Assembly: GCA_937924755.1 (NCBI GenBank)
Contig: CALEVZ010000013.1
Location: forward strand, 124,001 to 188,000
Direction: 5' to 3'
Origin: an uncultured bacterium
Lineage (GTDB): Bacteria; Acidobacteriota; Thermoanaerobaculia; Thermoanaerobaculales; Thermoanaerobaculaceae
DNA: 64,000 nucleotides
Position numbers and translations under genes: made by a program. The stretch's first letter is position 1. Every line of letters starts with the position of its first letter. Under the pieces are notes generated by a model. The model made no database searches. It had not been told where the DNA came from and saw only the letters and a program-made list of their open reading frames with translations. This document shows, one piece after another, positions 46,961 to 55,571 of the stretch.

Positions 46961-47385
46961 GGTTTTCCCGCTCCGCCCGCCGCCCCCCGCGCATCGACAT
47001 CTCCCCCCTCGTGGACGTGGTATTCCAGCTCCTCCTCTTTTACGCCGTGACCACCCAGTTCGTGGCGGAGGAACGGCTCAAGCTGCTGCTCCCCGAGGCC
47101 CGCACCGCCGAGCCGCAGGCCGGCGACCGGCCCAAGGTGGCGGAGGTCCTGGTTACCGCCGACGGCCGCATCCTGGTGGAGGGACGCGACGTGCCCGAGC
47201 CCCTGCTGGAGCAGGAGATCCGTCGCGTGGTGGGGGCCTCGCCAGAACGCGCCCTGACCATCCGCGGTGACCGCGGTGCCAACTACGGCGCGGTGATCCG
47301 CGTGCTGGACATCGCCCGCCAGGTGGGGGCCCGCTCCATCAATATGTCGGCTATCAAGCCCCCTGGGCGCGCCAACGAGGAGTGA
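46957..47385 (+). CDS. exbD: ExbD/TolR-type protein
   Basis: The protein has 142 residues. The N-terminal helix carries IDISPLVDVVFQLLLFYAVTT, with the conserved Asp (in LVDVVF) that carries protons, followed by the periplasmic ExbD domain (LLLPEARTAEP, EVLVTADGRILVEG, TIRGDRGANYG). It completes the TonB-ExbB-ExbD complex encoded in this operon. Confidence 0.92.
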   Translation: MRFSRSARRPPRIDISPLVDVVFQLLLFYAVTTQFVAEERLKLLLPEARTAEPQAGDRPKVAEVLVTADGRILVEGRDVPEPLLEQEIRRVVGASPERALTIRGDRGANYGAVIRVLDIARQVGARSINMSAIKPPGRANEE

Positions 47386-47422
47386 GGCGCCGCGCCGGCC
47401 CGCCCCACGCCCGGCCCCGAAA

Positions 47423-47493
47423 CACCGCCACCGACACGGACAGCGGCACGGATACGGTCACGGCCACCGGCACCGACACAGAAACGGTCACCG
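47423..47493. repeat. Degenerate 6-bp tandem repeat (CACGGN/CACCGA)
   Basis: About twelve imperfect hexamers with CAC or GAC at period 6 (for example CACCGACACGGACAG, then GGCACGGATACGGTCACGG) occupy the gap after the exbD-like gene. In + frame this would spell Thr-Asp/Thr-Val repeats, but no credible start or stop context exists, so it is taken as intergenic. Confidence 0.55.
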
Positions 47494-47620
47494 TTCCGGC
47501 CGGGGCAAAGCATACCGACGGTGAGGGCAAGCCAGAGGCCCGCGCACCCAGCGGCGCGGACGCGCGCACCGGGCAGCTTGACCGCAACCATGGACTCGAG
47601 ACCGCCGGAGTTGGCTCCGG

Positions 47621-48019
47621 CTAACCCTCGCAGGCTTCCACCACTCGGCGCAGGGCGGCCCCCACCTCCACACCCACTTCGGCCAGCTCGGGTTTGCCCA
47701 CGACGCCCATGGCCCCAGCCGGGTTCATGGCCCGGACCACGGTCTTGCCCTCCTCCACCGAAACGGTAACGTTGCAGGGTAGGAGCACCCCTACCTCGGG
47801 CGCCATGGTCAGCGCCCGGTGGGCGGAGGGGGGATGGCACGCCCCCAGAATGAGATAGGGCCCGCGGTCGACGTCCAGTTTCTTCTTGAGGGTGGCCTGG
47901 ACGTCGATTTCGGTCAACACCCCGAACCCCTCGGCGGCCAGCGCCGCCCGCGCCCGCTCGACGGCCTCGGCGAAGCTCAAAGGTGACATGGTCTCATAGG
48001 CCACGGTGGTTTCGCGCAT
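47621..48019 (-). CDS. DUF302-family protein
   Basis: The protein has 132 residues and a single DUF302 domain: FAEAVERARAALAAEGFGVLTEIDVQATLKKKL, then LILGACHPPSAHRAL (the conserved CHPP/CNP-type motif), then GVLLPCNVTV. The family is widespread in sulfur- and metal-rich loci; its function is unknown. The ATG at 48019 has GGGGGGTG upstream. It is the last gene of the efflux operon. Confidence 0.88.
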   Translation of the reverse strand: MRETTVAYETMSPLSFAEAVERARAALAAEGFGVLTEIDVQATLKKKLDVDRGPYLILGACHPPSAHRALTMAPEVGVLLPCNVTVSVEEGKTVVRAMNPAGAMGVVGKPELAEVGVEVGAALRRVVEACEG

Positions 48020-48132
48020 TTCACCCCCCTTTCTTTTGCCATCGCTCACCTCTGCGGCTCACGATGGCCCTGTGGCAAAAACCGGTCTGTGCCCGTCTCT
48101 GACGCCACCCGGGCGTCGCAGGATCAGGAGGC

Positions 48133-48345
48133 TCAGGTGAAGCCGCCGGTGCCGCAGGCGGCACGGCTGGGTGCCCCGCACGGAGCTGGGGCCGAGCCGA
48201 CGGCCGAGGCGAAGGTGGAGTGCACCCGCTCCACACCGCCGGCCCCGCACGCCGGGCAGTTCAGCCCTTCGGCACCCGCTCCCATGCGCTGCAGGACCTC
48301 GAACCGCTCCCCGCAGCTGACACAGCGATACTCGTACAACGGCAT
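48133..48345 (-). CDS. FmdB-family zinc-ribbon protein
   Basis: The protein has 70 residues. MPLYEYRCVSCGERFEVLQ followed by CPACGAGGVERVHSTFAS is the classic FmdB/CxxC_CxxC regulatory zinc ribbon. An Ala/Cys/Gly-rich tail ends in CGTGGFT. The sequence GGAGGG lies upstream of the ATG. Its role is unknown; such ribbons often accompany metal or sulfur genes. Confidence 0.88.
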   Translation of the reverse strand: MPLYEYRCVSCGERFEVLQRMGAGAEGLNCPACGAGGVERVHSTFASAVGSAPAPCGAPSRAACGTGGFT

Positions 48346-48350
48346 CGACG

Positions 48351-48545
48351 TTACCCTCCACACCGCACCCACAGGGCGTCCCACACATTGGCGGGGATCC
48401 CCTGCGGAAAGGCTTCGTCGGTGGTGACGATGGTGGCGCAGCTCCGGCACCGCCAGAGCAGCGATCCTCACGTGGGCACCGGCTGCAGCCGCCCGCCGCA
48501 GGAGCGGCAGCGGCCCGCCTCTGGTTGTGTTGTCTGTTCGCTCAT
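48351..48545 (-). pseudogene. Double-CxxC zinc-ribbon gene interrupted by in-frame TGA
   Basis: A 65-codon frame starts at ATG 48545 (GGAAGG 6 nt upstream) and ends at TAA 48351. It has CRSC at codons 13-16 and a second CRSC after LLWR at codons 33-36, a coherent two-knuckle zinc ribbon continuing as ATIVTTDEAFPQGIPANVW. Codon 26 is TGA (48470-48468), so only the first half would be made. A single TGG-to-TGA change, a sequencing error or stop readthrough would all explain it. No selenocysteine element was recognised. Confidence 0.55.
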
Positions 48546-48640
48546 TTGCTGCCTTCCCCGGCGCCAGCCGACCCGCTGCCGCACCCGTGGCGACGTTGCC
48601 CGCTCTCCTCAGACCCGCCCCCGGCAGGTCCTGGTATCGC

Positions 48641-48736
48641 TCAGGTGGGCACCCCCAGGCGCGGCAGGATGACCCACTGCAGCAGTGCCCAGGCCAGCAG
48701 CACGCCCACCGCCACCAGGATCTCGCCCCAGTTCAC
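48641..48736 (-). CDS. 31-residue single-helix membrane protein
   Basis: The GTG start at 48736 overlaps the ArsR stop (GTGA), giving a 31-residue protein. It begins VNWGE and is one hydrophobic helix (ILVAVGVLLAWALLQWVIL) followed by PRLGVPT. GGGGGAGG lies upstream. Its position inside the ArsR-RND operon and the coupled start support a real gene, but no family is known to me. Confidence 0.5.
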   Translation of the reverse strand: MNWGEILVAVGVLLAWALLQWVILPRLGVPT

Positions 48737-49080
48737 GCCCCCTCCCCCAGCATGGCGGCGCGCGCCTGGGCGATCTCCTCCCGCTCGGCGTTGATGTGCT
48801 TCTCGAGGGAGTCGCACACCGAGTGACAGATGGAGAACACCGTGGGATCGACAATGCGGTAAAACGCGCTGACCCCCTCGCGCCGGCAATCGACGATGCC
48901 GGCGCGGCGCAACACCGACAGGTGCTTGGAGACGTTGGCCTGACTGCCACCCACCTCGCTTAAGATGGTGCTGACGCACTTCTCCTCGCGCTGCAGGGTG
49001 TGCAGGATCTTCAGCCGCGTGGGATCGGCCATCGCCTTGAGGCGGTCGGCGATACGCTCGAACAACTGCTCTGACGCCAT
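48733..49080 (-). CDS. ArsR-family transcriptional repressor
   Basis: The protein has 115 residues with a winged helix: ADPTRLKILHTLQREEKCVSTI, then the recognition helix SQANVSKHLSVLRRAGIV and the wing CRREGVSAFYRI. Cys residues at 35, 65, 85 and 89 are candidates for metal or thiol/persulfide sensing, as in ArsR, SqrR or BigR proteins, though the positions match none of these exactly. It lies within the efflux operon it probably regulates; the dyad at 55556-55571 is a plausible operator. Confidence 0.9.
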   Translation of the reverse strand: MASEQLFERIADRLKAMADPTRLKILHTLQREEKCVSTILSEVGGSQANVSKHLSVLRRAGIVDCRREGVSAFYRIVDPTVFSICHSVCDSLEKHINAEREEIAQARAAMLGEGA

Positions 49081-49184
49081 GCTTGGGTCACCCCCCGCCG
49101 AGAGACATAACCACGCGGCAATGTACGAGCGTTCCCGCGCCGCGTCAAGGGAATGCGGGGTGAGCGCGAGGCGTCGGCGGGGAC

Positions 49185-49472
49185 TCACATCACCTCCTCG
49201 ACCGCCCAGGCAAACATCTTGAGCTTTTCGCCGCACTCCCGGCAGTGCTCCTTGAGGGCGGCCACCAGCCGCTCGGACGCCTGCGGCGCCACCACCGTGA
49301 AGATCACCGCCGAGGTGGCCGGAAAGGCCCGCGACCCCAGGCGCAGGCCGGTGGTACCTACGCCGATGGCGTTAGGCAGCTCGGTGAACCCCACCACCCC
49401 CTCGGCGTGGGAGAGAAACACCTCCAGCTCCTCCTTGCGTGATTCGTCGACGATGAGCATGATCAGTTTCAT
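49185..49472 (-). CDS. DUF3240-family PII-like protein
   Basis: The protein has 95 residues with a ferredoxin-like beta-alpha-beta pattern (KLIMLIVDESRKEELEVFLSH, then GFTELPNAIGVG, then AVIFTVVAPQASERLVAALKEHCRECGEKLKMFAW). DUF3240 proteins are PII-like subunits commonly encoded beside heavy-metal RND exporters (CzcA/CusA type). The Cys pair CRECG is a possible metal site. GAGGTGA precedes the ATG at 49472. Confidence 0.85.
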   Translation of the reverse strand: MKLIMLIVDESRKEELEVFLSHAEGVVGFTELPNAIGVGTTGLRLGSRAFPATSAVIFTVVAPQASERLVAALKEHCRECGEKLKMFAWAVEEVM

Positions 49473-49479
49473 GGTCACC

Positions 49480-49668
49480 TCACTCGCGCACCTTGAGGGC
49501 CCGCAGGATCGAGATCATCGGACACCACTTGGTGAACGCCGACTGGAGCAGGTTCAGCCCCACGAAAGCGGTGAACAGGAAAAACCCCGGGTGCACCCAG
49601 TGGCCCAGGGCCACGGAGAGCAGTACGAAAAATCCGGCGATCGCCCGCAGGTAGTCGTTGATGGTCAT
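49480..49668 (-). CDS. DUF2892-family membrane protein
   Basis: The protein has 62 residues and two membrane helices. The pattern NDYLRAIAGFFVLLSVALG, FTAFVGLNLLQSAFTKWCPM is the YgaP-type DUF2892 domain with its conserved WCPM (Cys near the membrane surface). The domain often sits next to rhodanese or persulfide/metal genes. GGAAGGAG precedes the ATG. Confidence 0.9.
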   Translation of the reverse strand: MTINDYLRAIAGFFVLLSVALGHWVHPGFFLFTAFVGLNLLQSAFTKWCPMISILRALKVRE

Positions 49669-49698
49669 GTCTCCTTCCCTCCTTCTGTCGGCAAGCCC

Positions 49699-52600
49699 TC
49701 AGGTCCTAAGGTCGCCGTCCACCACGATGACGTTCTCAACACCGGCGGATTTCAGGTACATGTAGTAGAGGAGCGGGATCACCACCAGGGTCAGCGCCGT
49801 GGCCACCACCACCCCCGAGATGAGCGCCACCGCCAACCCCTGGAAGATCGGGTCCAGCAGAATGACCGCCCCACCCACCACCAGCGCCGCCGCCGTCAGG
49901 GCAATAGGCCGGAAGCGCACCGCCCCCGCCTTGATCACCGCCTCCTCCAGCCTCTCTCCCGCCTCCAGCTCCAGGTTGATGAAATCCACCAACAGGATCG
50001 AATTGCGCACGATGATGCCGGCCAGGGCGATGAAGCCGATCATGGAGGTGGCGGTGAAGAACACCCCGCCAAGCCCGTGGGCCGGCAGGATGCCGATCAG
50101 GGTCAGCGGGATGGGGGCCATGATGATGAGCGGCGTCACGAAGGAGCGGAACCACCCCACCACCAGTAGGTAAATGAGCACCAGCACGGCGGCGAAGGCG
50201 ATCCCCATGTCGCGGAAAACCTCGTAGGTGATGTGCCACTCCCCGTCCCACTTGAGGGCGTAGCGGGTCGAGTCGGTGGGCAGGTGGGTGGAGAGCACCT
50301 CGATGGGGGCTCCGTCGGGGCCGCGCAGGGCAGCGATGCGCTCCTGCATGGCCAGGATGCCGTACACCGGGGCCTCCGCCTCCCCCGCCATCTCCGCCAC
50401 CACGTAGGTGACCGGGTGGGTGTTCTTATGATAGATGAAGCGCTCTCGCCTCCCCTCCAGCGGGCGGATCAGCTCCGCCAGCGGCACCAGCCGGCCACTG
50501 CCGCCGTGCAGCGACAGCGACAGCAGCCCCTCCACCGAGGCGCGCTGGGGGCGCTCCAGGCGCAGGACGATGGGCACCCCCTCACGGGCCTCCTCCACGT
50601 GCAGCTGTCCCGCCTCGGCTCCCGCCAGGGCCACCCGCACGGTGCGCACGATGGCCTCGGGGGTGATGCCCAACCGCATGGCCTTTTCCCGATCCACCTC
50701 GAAGTTCACCTGGGGAGCCGCTGCCTCCACGTACCAGTCCACGTCCACCACCCCGGGGGTGGATGCGAAGATCTCCCGCACCTGCTCCGCCAGCCGCAGG
50801 CGTTCCTCGAGGTCGGGGCCGTAAATCTCGGCCACCATGGTGGAAAGCACAGGCGGCCCGGGCGGCACCTCGGTCACCTTGACGTTGGCACCGGTGCGCT
50901 GGGCAATGGGCGCCAGCATCTCGCGCACGGCAATGGCGAAGGGGTGGCTGGCGCGGGTGCGGTCGTGCTTGGGCAGGAGATTCACCTGAAGGTCCGCCAC
51001 GTTTGGCCCCGAGCGCAGGAAGTAGTGGCGCACCAGTCCGTTGAAATTGAAAGGGGCGGACGTGCCGGCGTAGACCTGCACATCGCTGACCTCCGGCAGG
51101 GTGCGTACCGCCGCCGCCAGCTCCCGCGCGATGGCTGCGGTTTCCTCCAGCGTGGTGCCCTCGTCGGTATCCACCACCACCTGGATCTCGCTCTTGTTGT
51201 CATAGGGCAGCATCTTCACCGTGACCACTTCCCAAGCCACCAGCGCCATGGACAGCAGCAGCAGCGCCCCCACCCCCGCCAGCAGCGCCCAGCGTCGCCA
51301 GGCGCGCGCCAGCAGCGGCGTGAAGACCCAGGAGTAAAAGCGATGCAGGCGCTGCTCCGCGGCGGTCTGCTGGTAAGGAGCGTCGGCGGAGGCGCTGGCG
51401 TGCTCCTCGGCGTAGCGCCGGAAGAGCTTGTAGGTCAGCCATGGCGACACCACGAAGGCCACCAGTAGGGAGAACACCATGGCCGCCGAGGCGTTGATGG
51501 GGATGGGTCGCATGTAGGGACCCATCAGCCCGGTGACAAAGGCCAGGGGCAGCAGCGCCGCCACCACCGTGAAGGTGGCCAGAATCGTCGGGTTGCCCAC
51601 CTCGTCCACGGCGTACACCGTGGTCTGGCGCGGTCTCCCCCACCCCAGCTGGTAGTGCCGGTGGATGTTCTCCACCACCACGATGGCGTCGTCCACCAGG
51701 ATGCCGATGGCGAAGATCAAAGCAAAGAGGGTGACGCGGTTCAGGGTATAGCCGAACAGGTAGGAGGACGCCAGGGTCAGCGCCAGGGTCATGGGTACCG
51801 CCACCAGCACCACGATGGCCTCCCGCCGGCCCAGGGCAAAGGCCATGAGGATGACCACCGACAGTGTCGCCAGCGCCATGTGGAAGATGAGCTCGTTGGA
51901 CTTCTCGTTGGCGGTGAAGCCATAATCCCGGGTCTTGGTGATCTCCACGTTGGAGGGCACCACCGGGCCGCGCAGCTTGGCCAGCCGGGCATCCAGGTCG
52001 CGCACCATGTCCACCGCGTTGGTACCCGGTTTCTTGGCCACCGCCACGGTCACCGCAAGGGCGTCCAGCTCGGCCGGCAGGCCCTTGTGCCCCCCGCCGG
52101 GGCCGGAGAGCATCCACACGTACTGCCCCGGCTCCTCGCCGCCATCGAAGACTCTGGCCACCTCCCGCAGGTACACGGGCTTGCCGTTGTAGACGGCGAT
52201 CACCGCGTTGCCCACCTCCTCGGCGGTGCGGAAGAGCGAGCCCACCTCCACCAGGGTTTCCCGGTTGGCGTCGATGAGGGAGCCGGCGGGCAGCCGCCAG
52301 TTGAGCGCCGACAGCGCCTGGTAGGCCTGCAGCAGCGATACCTGGTGCGCCGCCAGCCGCTCGCGATCGAAGTCCACCCGCACTGCCCGCCGCTGGCCGC
52401 CGATCACCCACACCTGGGCCACCCGGGGGTGGCGGGAGAGTTCGGCCCTGAGCTCGTCGGCCACCCGGCGCAGCTCCACCGGCGAGGCCTCCCGCGACCA
52501 CAGGGTGTAAGCCACCACCGGCACGTCGTCGATGGAGCGGGGTGCCACCACCGGCGGCAGCGTCCCCGGGGGCAGCGTCGGGGCGATCTCCGCCACCTTG

Positions 52601-53025
52601 GCGTGAATGCGGGTCACCGCCTCGTCGGGGTCGGAGCCCACCAGGAAGCGGGCGATGATCATTCCCCCCGACGGCTGGGAGGTGGAGTACACGTACTCGA
52701 CGTTGGCGATTTCGGAGATCGCCTTTTCCACCGGACCGATCACCCGCCGCTCCACCTCCTGCGCCGAGGCGCCGGGGTAGGCGAGGAAGACGTCGATCAT
52801 GGGCACCTTGATCTGCGGCTCTTCCTCCCGCGGCGTGACCAGTACCGCGAAGGCACCCAGCAGCAGGGAGAACACCACCAACAGCGGGGTTAGCTTGGAT
52901 TCCAAGAACGCCTGGGCGATGCGACCAGCGACGCCCAGGGGGCGGCGGGTCATCTTCAGGCGCAGCGCCTGCCGCCGCGCCTCCTCCGTCGAGGGGGGTC
53001 CCTTGCGCACGTGTTCGCTGCTCAC
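49699..53025 (-). CDS. RND efflux pump inner-membrane transporter
   Basis: The protein has 1108 residues with the 12-helix RND fold and two large periplasmic loops. The proton-relay helix reads FAIGILVDDAIVVVENIHRHY. The N-terminal extension is about 45 residues longer than AcrB. The sequence YPGASAQEVERRVIGPVEKAISEI is typical of heavy-metal and multidrug RND proteins. It works with the MFP and TolC proteins encoded immediately upstream. The start overlaps the MFP stop (ATGA). Metal-type accessory genes (DUF3240, DUF2892, ArsR) favour a metal or thiol-reactive substrate (inference). Confidence 0.93.
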   Translation of the reverse strand: MSSEHVRKGPPSTEEARRQALRLKMTRRPLGVAGRIAQAFLESKLTPLLVVFSLLLGAFAVLVTPREEEPQIKVPMIDVFLAYPGASAQEVERRVIGPVEKAISEIANVEYVYSTSQPSGGMIIARFLVGSDPDEAVTRIHAKVAEIAPTLPPGTLPPVVAPRSIDDVPVVAYTLWSREASPVELRRVADELRAELSRHPRVAQVWVIGGQRRAVRVDFDRERLAAHQVSLLQAYQALSALNWRLPAGSLIDANRETLVEVGSLFRTAEEVGNAVIAVYNGKPVYLREVARVFDGGEEPGQYVWMLSGPGGGHKGLPAELDALAVTVAVAKKPGTNAVDMVRDLDARLAKLRGPVVPSNVEITKTRDYGFTANEKSNELIFHMALATLSVVILMAFALGRREAIVVLVAVPMTLALTLASSYLFGYTLNRVTLFALIFAIGILVDDAIVVVENIHRHYQLGWGRPRQTTVYAVDEVGNPTILATFTVVAALLPLAFVTGLMGPYMRPIPINASAAMVFSLLVAFVVSPWLTYKLFRRYAEEHASASADAPYQQTAAEQRLHRFYSWVFTPLLARAWRRWALLAGVGALLLLSMALVAWEVVTVKMLPYDNKSEIQVVVDTDEGTTLEETAAIARELAAAVRTLPEVSDVQVYAGTSAPFNFNGLVRHYFLRSGPNVADLQVNLLPKHDRTRASHPFAIAVREMLAPIAQRTGANVKVTEVPPGPPVLSTMVAEIYGPDLEERLRLAEQVREIFASTPGVVDVDWYVEAAAPQVNFEVDREKAMRLGITPEAIVRTVRVALAGAEAGQLHVEEAREGVPIVLRLERPQRASVEGLLSLSLHGGSGRLVPLAELIRPLEGRRERFIYHKNTHPVTYVVAEMAGEAEAPVYGILAMQERIAALRGPDGAPIEVLSTHLPTDSTRYALKWDGEWHITYEVFRDMGIAFAAVLVLIYLLVVGWFRSFVTPLIIMAPIPLTLIGILPAHGLGGVFFTATSMIGFIALAGIIVRNSILLVDFINLELEAGERLEEAVIKAGAVRFRPIALTAAALVVGGAVILLDPIFQGLAVALISGVVVATALTLVVIPLLYYMYLKSAGVENVIVVDGDLRT

Positions 53026-54098
53026 GACCGCACCCCGTCCACCGGCGCCCCGTCGACCGGGGCGCCTGACAGCCCCAGCAACACCTCCTCACCTCCCGAC
53101 AGCCCCGACAGCACCGCCACGGCCTCCCCTTCCAGTCGCTCGCCGAGGGTGACGGCGCGGGAGCGAGCCAGCCCCTGCCCGTCCCGCACCACCACCAGGT
53201 CCAGCCCACCGTGGCGGATCAGCGCCGAGACGGGCACCGCCACCAGCGACCGCGTTCCCACCGCCACGCTGGCGCGGCCGGCGGCGCCCGCCGGCACCTC
53301 CACCCCGGTCAGGGCCACCTTCACCATCACTGTATGGGTCATGGGATCGGCGCCGGGTGCCCGCTCCTCGATCACCCCCTCAATTGACCCCAGCTCCGGC
53401 ATGGCGTCGATTCGCACTTGCACCTTGGCACCGACGGTGAGGGCGGCGCTGGCGCTCTCCGGGACATGGACGGAGAGCCTGCGGCCGGTGGCCGACTCGA
53501 CCATCACCAGCGGCCGGCCGGGCGCTGCCAGGTCGCCCACTTCCACCAGCTTGGCGGCCACCTTGCCGGTGAAGGGAGCCACCACCCGCGACTCCCTGGC
53601 CACCGAGGCCGCCGCCTCCACCGCCCCCTGGGCCTGCTGCACCGCCCCTTTTGCCTGTTCGTATTGCATCCGCGCCAGATCCACCTCCAGCTGCGAGGCT
53701 GCCTGCCGCTCCGCCAACGCCCGGAAACGCTCCCAGTTGCGCTCCGCCAGGGCGAGAGCGGCCTGCGCCTGGGCCAGAGCGCCCCGCGCCTGAGCCTCCT
53801 GTCCGCGCGCCGTGGCGGGATCGATCTCCACCAGCACCTGCCCGGCCCGCACCGCGTCGCCGGCCCTGACCGGCACCGCCGTGACGGTAGCCATCACCCG
53901 ACTGGACACCGCCGCCACCTGGCTGGCCTCCACCACCCCAGAGACCTCCATCGTGGCGGGCATCACCCTCTGTTCCACCCGGGCTACCCTGGCCCGCACC
54001 GGCGGCAGAGGTTCACCCGCAGGGACCGACGTCTTTCCGCCGCACGCCGCCGCCGTCAGAACGCCGCCCAGAACTGTCACCAAACCCAAGACTTTCAT
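53022..54098 (-). CDS. RND periplasmic adaptor (MFP/HlyD family) lipoprotein
   Basis: The protein has 358 residues. A lipoprotein signal ends in VLTAAAC. Next come a barrel-sandwich domain split by a coiled-coil hairpin (about 90-160, GALAQAQAALALAERNWERFRALAERQAASQLEVDLARMQYEQA) and beta-barrel and MP domains. The ATG at 54098 is favoured by GGAGG 5 nt upstream; two further starts lie 15 and 39 nt earlier. It bridges the RND transporter and TolC. Confidence 0.9.
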   Translation of the reverse strand: MKVLGLVTVLGGVLTAAACGGKTSVPAGEPLPPVRARVARVEQRVMPATMEVSGVVEASQVAAVSSRVMATVTAVPVRAGDAVRAGQVLVEIDPATARGQEAQARGALAQAQAALALAERNWERFRALAERQAASQLEVDLARMQYEQAKGAVQQAQGAVEAAASVARESRVVAPFTGKVAAKLVEVGDLAAPGRPLVMVESATGRRLSVHVPESASAALTVGAKVQVRIDAMPELGSIEGVIEERAPGADPMTHTVMVKVALTGVEVPAGAAGRASVAVGTRSLVAVPVSALIRHGGLDLVVVRDGQGLARSRAVTLGERLEGEAVAVLSGLSGGEEVLLGLSGAPVDGAPVDGVRS

Positions 54099-54189
54099 CG
54101 AACCCTCCGTCATCGCAGTCGCCTCTTTTCGATCCACACCTCAGTGTCACAAAAATCTTTCACTCGACGGGAGCCGGTCGAGCCGGCTC

Positions 54190-55539
54190 TCAAAGCACCG
54201 ACTCCGGGGCCCGGCCGGCCGCCACAGCGAGCCGCAGCCGCGCCGCCACCGCCTCGGTGCGCGCCACCAGTTCGCGGGTCTCCGCCTCCCGCCGGGCGGT
54301 GGCCGCATCCAGCAGGTCGATCATCTTGACGATGCCGGCGCGGAAGCGCTCCTCGGTGATGCGTTCGGTCTCGCGCGCCGCCGCCAGCGCCCGCTGCGCC
54401 GTCTGCTGGCGCAGCGTCGCGGTGCGCGCCTCCTCGAAAGCCTGCTTCACCTGCAGCCGCACCCCCTGGCGAAACTTTTCAACCTCCTCCCGCCCGGCCG
54501 CCGCCTCCCAGCGAGCGGCCGCCACCGCCGCCCGGTCACTGCCCCCGGCGAAGAGGTTCAGGCTGGCCATCGCCATCACCGTGGCCGATCGTCCGCGAGT
54601 TCCGAAGGGAACGTCATCCACCAGATCCCCCCGGGCCACCACGCCCACCCTGGGGAGGTAGGCGGCGCGGCGCACCTGGGCTTCCAGTTCGCCGGCGGCC
54701 AGAAGCTTCTCGGCGGCGCGCAGATCGGCGCGGGAGGCTGCCCACTCCAGCCATTGGGGAAGCTCCTCGGTCAGGGGGGGCGGCACCGGGACCGGCGTCA
54801 GCTCCCAGCTAGCCTCCAGCTCCCGCCCCAGACGAAAGGCCAGGTTGGCGGCGGCCACCGCCATATCACCCCGAGCCTTGGCCACCATGTCGTCCACACG
54901 CGCCAGCTCCACCTCGGCGCGCATCACCTCCGAAGCCACCAGCATCCCCTGGTCGGCGTAGGCCCTGGCCAGCTCCACGTGGGCCGCCACGGTGGCCCTA
55001 GCGCGCTCCAGGAGGGCGGCGAAGTCCTGCGCCTGCTTGAGCATCAAATAAGCTTCCGCGGCCGCCAGCGCCGCCTCATCGCCGGCCCGGGAGCGGCTTT
55101 GCCCCGCCGCGTCGGCGGCATGTCCGGCCTGGGCGATCCGCCCCGACAGTTCCCCCCCGGTGTAGACCGGCAGATGGATCTCCAGCCGGGTGATGCCCGT
55201 TTCCAGCCGGTTGGGGTTGTTGGGGTCGGCGACCATGAAATCGGAGAAGGAGAACCGCTCCTGGTTGAGCCTGAAGGCGAACGCCTCGGCCGGCGAGTCG
55301 GTAGAGACGAACATACCCTGCAGGACGACGCTGGGCAGTCGAAAGCCCTTCGCCTGCTCCACTCGCGCCGCCGCCGCCTCCGCCCGCGCGGCGGCGGCCT
55401 TCACCTCGCGGGCGCCGGCGCGGGCCTGGGCCATCGCCTCGGCCAGCGAGAGCGACTGCGCACCCGCCTGACTCGCTGACAGAGCAACCAGCGTCGTCGC
55501 CAGCGTCACACGTCCAATCCATGGGGAGCAGCCCGTCAT
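54190..55539 (-). CDS. TolC-family outer-membrane efflux protein
   Basis: The protein has 449 residues. A signal peptide (about 1-27, ending GAQS) is followed by two OEP repeats of long helices and short strands (for example SLAEAMAQARAGAREVKAAAARAEAAAARVEQAKG; the second repeat starts near LRAAEKLLAAGELEAQVRRAAYLPRVG). It forms the outer-membrane duct of the tripartite pump. It is the first gene of the operon; GGAGGG precedes the ATG. Confidence 0.92.
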   Translation of the reverse strand: MTGCSPWIGRVTLATTLVALSASQAGAQSLSLAEAMAQARAGAREVKAAAARAEAAAARVEQAKGFRLPSVVLQGMFVSTDSPAEAFAFRLNQERFSFSDFMVADPNNPNRLETGITRLEIHLPVYTGGELSGRIAQAGHAADAAGQSRSRAGDEAALAAAEAYLMLKQAQDFAALLERARATVAAHVELARAYADQGMLVASEVMRAEVELARVDDMVAKARGDMAVAAANLAFRLGRELEASWELTPVPVPPPLTEELPQWLEWAASRADLRAAEKLLAAGELEAQVRRAAYLPRVGVVARGDLVDDVPFGTRGRSATVMAMASLNLFAGGSDRAAVAAARWEAAAGREEVEKFRQGVRLQVKQAFEEARTATLRQQTAQRALAAARETERITEERFRAGIVKMIDLLDAATARREAETRELVARTEAVAARLRLAVAAGRAPESVL

Positions 55540-55555
55540 TCTCGTCCCTCCATCG

Positions 55556-55571
55556 CTTCATAGTTATAAAG
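55556..55571. promoter_or_regulatory. Imperfect dyad overlapping the efflux-operon promoter
   Basis: CTTCATAG and TTATAAAG are inverted half-sites (6 of 8 positions match) that cover the -10 element and the predicted start site. This is where an ArsR-type repressor would block RNA polymerase; the ArsR protein of this operon is the likely ligand (inference). Confidence 0.45.

Noticed and set aside
48468-48470. TGA as a selenocysteine or reassigned codon
   Set aside because: TGA is used as a normal stop in many intact genes here (for example the ATGA overlaps), so reassignment is excluded. The position is not at a redox motif, and no SECIS-like hairpin was recognised.
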